Translations under genes and position numbers: made by a program
Assembly (NCBI GenBank): GCA_002722315.1
Contig: PBLG01000046.1
Span: 290,236-354,235 of the forward strand
Direction of reading: 5' to 3'
Length of the DNA: 64,000 nt
Source of the DNA: Lysobacterales bacterium
Lineage (GTDB): Bacteria; Pseudomonadota; Gammaproteobacteria; Xanthomonadales; Wenzhouxiangellaceae
Notes under the pieces: model-generated
The model's database searches: none
The model's input: only the letters and a program-made list of their open reading frames with translations
What the model was told of the DNA's origin: nothing
Shown: positions 58,408 to 64,000 of the stretch, in pieces
Layout of the letters: each line of letters begins with the position of its first letter
Numbering within the stretch: the stretch's first letter is position 1

Positions 58408-59343
58408 ATGATGCCAAAAGCGATTCGATTCGTGCGATCCCTGCTTGCCACCATTCTCATCGGAATAAGTACGGCATTTCATGTCCTCCCGCTGCTGGTT
58501 GTCGCGCTGGCCAAGGCCGTGGTCAGGATCGCCCCGGTCAGGCGCTGGTGCGACTATTTGTTGATGCGGCTGGCCGAGAGCTGGATCGGGCTGAACAGCT
58601 GGATGATCGATCACCTCACCGATACCCGGATCGTGGTCGAGGGCATGCCGGAGGCCGGGATGGAAGGCAACTACCTGGTGATCAGCAACCACCAGAGCTG
58701 GGTCGATATCCCGGTACTGCAGAAGCTTTTCAATCGCCGGCTTCCGCTTCTTCGGTTCTTTCTCAAGAGCCAGTTGATCTGGGTGCCCCTGCTTGGGCTG
58801 GCCTGGTGGGCGCTTGATTTCCCGTTCATGAAACGCTATTCGAAGGCGACGCTGGCGAAGCGACCCGAGCTGGCCGGCCGCGATATCGACGCGACGCGGC
58901 GCGCCTGCCGAAAATTTGCCGACATTCCGGTGTCGGTGATGAACTTCGTCGAAGGGACGCGCTTCACGCCGGCCAAGCACGCCGCCCAGGATTCTCCATA
59001 TCGGCATCTGCTCAAGCCGCGCGCCGGCGGCGTCGCATTCGTGCTCGACGCGATGGGCGACACGATCGATACGCTGGTCGACGTGACGATAAGTTACTGC
59101 GGCCCCGCCCCGGGGCTGCCCGACCTGTTCGCCAACAAGGTCAGGGAAATCCGTGTCTCGGTGCGCACCCTGCCGCTGTCGGCGGCGCCCAAGGGGGGTG
59201 ATTACACCAGCGATGCCGATTATCGCGAGCGCTTCCAGCAGTGGATCAACGACCTGTGGCGCGAGAAGGACGCGACGATGGCGCGGCTGCGAACGCACGC
59301 TTGCCCCAGCCCATCACGGGACGCTCGACCAGGTAGTAGCTGA
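58408..59343 (+). CDS. PlsC/YihG-like acyltransferase
   Basis: This ~311-residue membrane protein has a N-terminal hydrophobic segment (~8-40) and the glycerolipid acyltransferase motifs NHQSWVDI (HX4D, near 92) and FVEGTR (near 170). It resembles the YihG group, which acylates lysophospholipids at the inner membrane. Its C-terminal ~30 residues overlap the tail of the OafA-like gene on the other strand. GTG/ATG starts near 58408 are close alternatives. Confidence 0.87.
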   Translation: MMPKAIRFVRSLLATILIGISTAFHVLPLLVVALAKAVVRIAPVRRWCDYLLMRLAESWIGLNSWMIDHLTDTRIVVEGMPEAGMEGNYLVISNHQSWVDIPVLQKLFNRRLPLLRFFLKSQLIWVPLLGLAWWALDFPFMKRYSKATLAKRPELAGRDIDATRRACRKFADIPVSVMNFVEGTRFTPAKHAAQDSPYRHLLKPRAGGVAFVLDAMGDTIDTLVDVTISYCGPAPGLPDLFANKVREIRVSVRTLPLSAAPKGGDYTSDADYRERFQQWINDLWREKDATMARLRTHACPSPSRDARPGSS

Positions 59344-60421
59344 CGGCGGCCAGCGGTATCGTCGCGCCCAGGCAGACGACAAGCGCCAGGACGCTGCCTG
59401 TCGGCGATTCCAGCCGGGTGCCGAACAGGTGGTCGAGCACCTGCACGACCGGGAAATGCCACAGGTACAGCCCGAAGCTGATTTCGCCCAGCCAGATCAG
59501 CCAGCGCGCCGAAAGCGCCTGTGCAATCCGGTCTCCGTGCAGCACGACGAACACCAGCGCCGCGATCACCGTGTACATGGCCGGATCCCAGACCACGAAG
59601 ATCCAGCTCCCGTTCCAGTAAGTCGCCAGGTTGTCCACCAGCCACTCGGTCAACAGCAGCCAGGCGATCACCAGCAAGCCCAGCGTCACGAGCGTCTGGC
59701 GCTGGTTCAGGCGCTTGGGCAGGACGTTCAACGCCAGACCGAGCACGAAAGACGCAAGCGAACCGGGCAGGGCGCTTGTGATGAATTCGCGTCCGCCGTA
59801 ACCGGCCTCGCCGTAATGATTGATCACCCCGACCCGCCATGCCACCGTGACCGCGAAGGCCATCAGCAGCACCATCGGCATGCCGATTCGCCGGCTCAAC
59901 AGCACGATGCCGGGCAGCACGATGTAGAACATCAACTCCACCGGCAGCGTCCACCAGACCCCGTTGAGCGGCCGGGTCATCCACGGCGGCAGATGAATCC
60001 ACAGCGTGGCGTTTCGAACCAGATCGGCCCAGTCTGGCAGCCGCATCAGTTCCGGAAGCCACCATGCGATCAGCAGCAGCGCCGGCAGTTGGAGCCACGC
60101 GGCCGGATAAATGCGCAGGAACCTGCGGCTCCAGTAGCGCGACAGCGTTCCTGAATCGAGCGGCTGTTCGAGCAGCTTGCCGCCCAGCAGGTAGCCGGAA
60201 AGCACGAAGAAGAGCGGCACGCCCAGCCAGCCGAAATTGACCGGGCGAAACGGCTGCCAGTGGAAGCCGGCCCACTCGACGCCGCGAAAGGCAAGATTGA
60301 GGTCGGGAAAGAATGCGTTCCAGTGAAAAAGCAGCACGCCCATGGCCGCAATTCCCCGCAGCGCATGAAGCGCCGGGATGAAATTTCGATTCGGCAGGCC
60401 GACTGGGTGCGCTGGCGTCAC
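59246..60421 (-). CDS. OafA-like O-acyltransferase (acyltransferase family 3)
   Basis: This ~391-residue protein has about ten transmembrane helices. The family start is FIPALHALRGIAAMGVLLFHW, with the conserved Arg and His; RFLRIYPAAW and GEISFGLYLWHFPV follow. Such proteins transfer acetyl or other acyl groups to lipopolysaccharide, capsule or lipid carriers. GTG 60421 gives the shortest complete family N-terminus; longer frames run into the promoter zone of the next gene. It overlaps the facing acyltransferase by 98 bases. Confidence 0.85.
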   Translation of the reverse strand: MTPAHPVGLPNRNFIPALHALRGIAAMGVLLFHWNAFFPDLNLAFRGVEWAGFHWQPFRPVNFGWLGVPLFFVLSGYLLGGKLLEQPLDSGTLSRYWSRRFLRIYPAAWLQLPALLLIAWWLPELMRLPDWADLVRNATLWIHLPPWMTRPLNGVWWTLPVELMFYIVLPGIVLLSRRIGMPMVLLMAFAVTVAWRVGVINHYGEAGYGGREFITSALPGSLASFVLGLALNVLPKRLNQRQTLVTLGLLVIAWLLLTEWLVDNLATYWNGSWIFVVWDPAMYTVIAALVFVVLHGDRIAQALSARWLIWLGEISFGLYLWHFPVVQVLDHLFGTRLESPTGSVLALVVCLGATIPLAAVSYYLVERPVMGWGKRAFAAAPSSRPSRATGR

Positions 60422-60521
60422 TGGATGGTCTGTTCGCTTTGTGGGAGGTGCAGCAGGTGAATCCGCGGACCTGCGCGTGTAGTATGCAGCGACACCGAAT
60501 CCAAATGGAGCCACATCGACG

Positions 60522-63500
60522 ATGCCTTTCTCACGACATTCGCTTTGGCCGGGCGCCGCCGTCGCGCTTCTCGCATCATGGGCCTGCTGCGGTCCGCTTG
60601 CCGCGCAAGCCGACGACAACAGCGCCGCGAGCGTATTTTCCGGCCTCGCGGTGCGTGACATCGGCCCGGCGGTCACGTCAGGGCGGATAAGCGACTTCGC
60701 CATGCATCCGGACGGCTGGCAGACGTTCTACGTCGCCGTGGCCTCGGGCGGGGTCTGGAAGACCACCAACGGCGGGATCACCTGGACGCCGATCTTCGAC
60801 GACCAGGGCTCGTATGCCATCGGGGTGGTGGAACTGGACCCGAACAATCCCGAAACCGTGTGGGTCGGGACCGGCGAGAACAACGCGCAGCGCTCGGTGG
60901 GCTTCGGAGACGGCGTCTACAAGTCCGTCGACGGGGGCAAGTCCTGGCGCAAGAAAGGGCTGGAGACCTCCGGACACATCGGCAGTGTCGTGATCGATCC
61001 GCGCGATTCGAACGTCGTTTACGTCGCCGCCCAGGGACCGCTGTGGAGCGCCGGCGGCGAGCGCGGCGTCTACAAGAGCATCGATGGCGGCGACAACTGG
61101 AAACGCGTACTGAACATCGACGAGCACACCGGGGCCAACGAGGTGCTACTGCATCCCGAAAACCCCGACCTGCTCCTGGCCTCGACCTGGCAGCGCCGCC
61201 GTCACGTCTGGACGCTCATCAACGGCGGGCCCGGCAGCGGCGTTCACCGCTCCACGGACGGCGGCGAGACCTGGACCGAGATCACCGCCGGGCTTCCGGC
61301 CGAGGACATGGGGCGGATTGGATTGGCGTTCGCACCGTCGCGCCCCGACACCGTCTACGCGATCATCGAGACCGACGATGAAGGCGAGGGCGTATACCGC
61401 TCGACGGACTTCGGTGCGAGCTGGGAAAAGCGCTCGAGCTATGTCGCCGGCAGCCCGCAGTACTACAACGAGCTGATCGCCGACCCGACCGATCCGGATC
61501 GCGTCTACTCGATGGACACCTTCCTGCACGTCACCAACGACGGCGGTGCGACCTGGGAGATGGTCGGAAGCGCCCACAAGCACGTGGACGAGCATGCGTT
61601 GTGGATCAATCCGGACAATCCGGACCACCTGATCACCGGCAACGACGGCGGAATCTACGACAGTTTCGACCGGGGGGCCAACTGGCGCCACGTCGAGAAC
61701 CTGCCGATCACCCAGTTCTACCGCGCAACCCCCGATAACGCCGAGCCGTTCTACAACGTCTACGGCGGCACCCAGGACAACGCAACGCTGGGCGCGCCCT
61801 CGCGCACCACCAAGACCCAGGGCATCGTCAACAGCGACTGGTTCGTGACCCTGGGCGGAGACGGGTTCAAGCCGCAGATCGATCCGAACAACCCCGACAT
61901 CGTCTATTCGCAACTGCAGTACGGAATGCTGGCGAGGTTCGACCGGCAAAGCGTCGAGCGCGTGTTGATCACGCCGATGCCCGGGCCGGACGAAGACAAC
62001 TACAAGTGGAACTGGAATTCGGCGTTCATCATCAGTCCGCATGCACCCAAACGCCTTTATTACGCGGCCGAAAGAATTTTCCGTTCCGACGACGGCGGCG
62101 ACAGCTGGCGTGCGTTCAGCCCCGACCTGACGCGCGATCTTGACCGTAATCAGCTGGAAGTCATGGGTCGGGTCTGGAGTATCGACTCCATTGCCAAGAA
62201 CGATTCGACGTCGATGTACGGCTCGATCATCTCGCTGTCGGAGAGTCCTCTGGTCGAAGGCCTGATCTATGCCGGCACCGATGACGGCCTGATCCAGGTC
62301 ACCGAGAACGACGGCGGGGACTGGCGCCGGCAGGCCGAGTTCGGCCAGGTGCCCGACATGACCTACGTCAGCGACGTCCAGGCCTCGCTGCACGACGCCG
62401 ATGTCGTGTTCGCGACCTTCGACAACCACAAACGTGGCGATTACAGGCCCCACGTCTATCGCAGCACGAACCGCGGCAAGTCGTGGCGCTCGATTTCCGG
62501 GAACCTGCCGGAACGCGGCCCCGTGCACACCATCGTCCAGGACCACGTTGATCCCGACCTGCTGTTCGTCGGCACCGAGTTCGGCGCCTGGTTCACCCAG
62601 GACGGCGGCGAGCACTGGAGCGAGCTGTCGGCCGGCATGCCGACGATCGCCGTGCGCGACCTCGAGATACAGCGCCGGGAAAACGACCTGGTCATCGCCA
62701 CCTTCGGTCGCGGCATCCGCATCCTCGACGACTACCGGGCGCTGCGCACGCCGGCCGCCGAAGTGCTCGAGGCCGAGGCGACACTGTTCCCGATTCGCGA
62801 CCCGTGGCTGTACGTCGAGGACGACGTCTGGGGCTTCGGCCCCAAGGGTTTCCAGGGCGAAACCTATTTCACCGCCGATAATCCGCCTTACGGCGCCGTG
62901 TTCACCTACTACCTGCGCGACGGCTACCAGACGCTGGCCGACGAGAGACGGGAAGCCGAGCGCAAGCGTCGGGAGGCCTACGGCGACAACCCGTACCCGG
63001 CCTGGGAGCGTTTGAGGGACGAGTCGCGCGAGGATCCGCCGCTTCTGATCCTGGAAATTACCGCCGACGACGGCCAGGTGGTTCGAAGAATCGCCGGTCC
63101 GCACGCCAAGGGCCTGCACCGCGTGGCCTGGGATCTGCGTCATCCCGCCCCGGATCCGGTCGACCTGTCTTCCGGCGGGTTCCGGGCCCCGTGGGATTCA
63201 GAGCCGCAAGGCGTGCTGGTCTCGCCCGGGACGTACAACGTCCAGCTGTTCAAGCGCGTTCGCGGCGAACTCGCCGCGCTCAACGAACCGCAGCCGTTCG
63301 AGGTCGTCAAGCTCGACCGCGGACAGTTCCGGCCGGATTCGCTTCAAGACCATGAAACCAGGATGCTGGCCGCATCCGACCTGAGCCGCGCCGTGCAGGG
63401 TGCAAGCCGGGCGCTGGGCGAACTGAACGAGCGCGTGGATCACCTGAAGGTCGCGCTTCGCGACACGCCCGAGGCCACCGATTCGCAGCGTCGACGCCTG

Positions 63501-63806
63501 GATACGATCGAAGATCGCCTCGACGATATCGCCGTCGACCTGAGCGGCGACCCGCTCAAGGCCGGCGCCAACGAGCCCCGCCCGATGTCGCTGTCTGAAC
63601 GCGTGGGCATGTTCACCTGGGCGCACTGGAATGCGTTGGCGGCCGTGACCGGCAACCAGGCCAAATCCCTGGAGATCGCCCGGACGCAGTTCGACGACAT
63701 TCAGTCGCGGTTGCAGAAGGCGGCCGCCGACCTGCAGCTGCTCGAGGATGAGCTGGCCGGTGTTGCGCCCTGGACGCCGGGACGCATTCCGCGGCTGGAT
63801 GATTGA
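60522..63806 (+). CDS. Exported BNR/sortilin-like propeller protein
   Basis: This 1094-residue exported protein has a signal peptide (VALLASWACCGPLAAQA, cut near residue 31) and many BNR/Asp-box repeats such as GVWKTTNGGITWTP, GVYKSVDGGKSWRK, GVHRSTDGGETWTE and HVYRSTNRGKSWRS, forming one or two propellers up to ~residue 740. A sandwich-like region and a C-terminal helical bundle (~950-1080) follow. The type is common in Bacteroidetes and gammaproteobacteria and is listed as VPS10/sortilin-like; a sugar or protein substrate is unknown. A strong terminator follows. Confidence 0.85.
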   Translation: MPFSRHSLWPGAAVALLASWACCGPLAAQADDNSAASVFSGLAVRDIGPAVTSGRISDFAMHPDGWQTFYVAVASGGVWKTTNGGITWTPIFDDQGSYAIGVVELDPNNPETVWVGTGENNAQRSVGFGDGVYKSVDGGKSWRKKGLETSGHIGSVVIDPRDSNVVYVAAQGPLWSAGGERGVYKSIDGGDNWKRVLNIDEHTGANEVLLHPENPDLLLASTWQRRRHVWTLINGGPGSGVHRSTDGGETWTEITAGLPAEDMGRIGLAFAPSRPDTVYAIIETDDEGEGVYRSTDFGASWEKRSSYVAGSPQYYNELIADPTDPDRVYSMDTFLHVTNDGGATWEMVGSAHKHVDEHALWINPDNPDHLITGNDGGIYDSFDRGANWRHVENLPITQFYRATPDNAEPFYNVYGGTQDNATLGAPSRTTKTQGIVNSDWFVTLGGDGFKPQIDPNNPDIVYSQLQYGMLARFDRQSVERVLITPMPGPDEDNYKWNWNSAFIISPHAPKRLYYAAERIFRSDDGGDSWRAFSPDLTRDLDRNQLEVMGRVWSIDSIAKNDSTSMYGSIISLSESPLVEGLIYAGTDDGLIQVTENDGGDWRRQAEFGQVPDMTYVSDVQASLHDADVVFATFDNHKRGDYRPHVYRSTNRGKSWRSISGNLPERGPVHTIVQDHVDPDLLFVGTEFGAWFTQDGGEHWSELSAGMPTIAVRDLEIQRRENDLVIATFGRGIRILDDYRALRTPAAEVLEAEATLFPIRDPWLYVEDDVWGFGPKGFQGETYFTADNPPYGAVFTYYLRDGYQTLADERREAERKRREAYGDNPYPAWERLRDESREDPPLLILEITADDGQVVRRIAGPHAKGLHRVAWDLRHPAPDPVDLSSGGFRAPWDSEPQGVLVSPGTYNVQLFKRVRGELAALNEPQPFEVVKLDRGQFRPDSLQDHETRMLAASDLSRAVQGASRALGELNERVDHLKVALRDTPEATDSQRRRLDTIEDRLDDIAVDLSGDPLKAGANEPRPMSLSERVGMFTWAHWNALAAVTGNQAKSLEIARTQFDDIQSRLQKAAADLQLLEDELAGVAPWTPGRIPRLDD

Positions 63807-63867
63807 ATCAACGCCTGGCGAGCCGGGCGATCTCCCGGCTTGGGACTTGCTGTTGCTGCTGCATGAA

Positions 63868-63897
63868 AAAGGCCCGCCGATCGGCGGGCCTTTCCTT
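63868..63897 (+). terminator. Terminator after the BNR propeller gene
   Basis: A perfect palindrome with 13-base arms (AAAGGCCCGCCGA and its complement, 63868-63893) ends in TTTCCTTT. It can act on both strands. The last ~100 bases of the window show no gene. Confidence 0.85.
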
Positions 63898-64000
63898 TAG
63901 CCTGAAGTTCTCCGATAGTGCTGCGATAAAACGTCTCTATTTCAATGGCATAGCGGCATTCCGCCGTGCGCTGACTGGCTACAGCCTGATTTGGGTGGCC

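Noticed and set aside
61146..63143. An open frame of 665 codons opposite the BNR propeller gene
   Set aside because: No domain, no ribosome site, and the plus-strand protein shows repeated Asp-box motifs through the same stretch.
63898..64000. Start of a gene at the right end
   Set aside because: No frame with a ribosome site or recognisable motif is seen in the last 100 bases.

Overview
The window is high-GC gammaproteobacterial chromosome with dense, short-spaced operons. The tol-pal block, recA-recX, a FadE of E. coli size, a complete LipA and secreted beta-propeller proteins fit a free-living marine or soil member of the Chromatiales/Xanthomonadales region, and Wenzhouxiangella-like bacteria are my best guess. 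That placement is inference; no rRNA or tRNA gene is present to test it.

Layout. 1-3.7 kb: a PAS/GGDEF/EAL regulator and a small membrane protein. 3.7-12.4 kb: an accessory island with a ParDE-type toxin-antitoxin pair, an HNH nuclease of the DUF222/13E12 type behind an SOS-type promoter, a pRiA4b ORF-3-like protein, and a minus-strand run of parD-parE, a single-chain restriction-modification enzyme, a SatD-like protein and a DUF3307 membrane protein. 12.5-18.9 kb: ruvB-ybgC-tolQRAB-pal-cpoB, closed by a strong terminator. 19.1-25.5 kb: queE, mutS, pncC-thpR, recA-recX. 25.5-25.8 kb: operator-like repeats and a hairpin-rich, terminator-ended segment that may be a small RNA. 25.8-35.1 kb: a divergent locus with two exported beta-propeller proteins on one side and an ECF sigma factor plus a Ser/Thr kinase-TPR protein on the other. 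35.1-42.2 kb: fatty-acid beta-oxidation (thiolase, 3-hydroxyacyl-CoA dehydrogenase/enoyl-CoA hydratase fusion, FadE) with a TetR-family regulator and a PsrA-type operator. 42.3-49.6 kb: Lhr-like helicase, lipA, a small unknown protein, a lipoprotein oligopeptidase B and a DUF2062 protein. 49.6-55.2 kb: signalling genes (GGDEF/EAL, GNAT, FHA-GGDEF) and a serine hydrolase. 55.3-58.3 kb: the lower methionine-salvage pathway, mtnB-mtnD-mtnC-aminotransferase. 58.4-63.9 kb: a PlsC-like acyltransferase, an OafA-like acyltransferase and a large exported BNR/sortilin-type propeller protein.

The most interesting points beyond ordinary gene content are: (1) the ECF/kinase locus facing an exported protein that carries two PASTA domains, which the kinase itself lacks; (2) an octanucleotide tandem repeat inside the restriction-modification gene where loss of one unit would move translation into another long open frame; (3) a palindrome found three times inside the HNH gene and read in two different frames; (4) two copies of a structured intergenic repeat whose stems differ by compensating changes; (5) two elements built of heptamer repeats in facing orientation; and (6) a possible regulated small RNA after recX. 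No CRISPR array, insertion sequence or prophage gene was seen. Stretches without genes are all shorter than about 350 bases, and the ones that hold something are described below.
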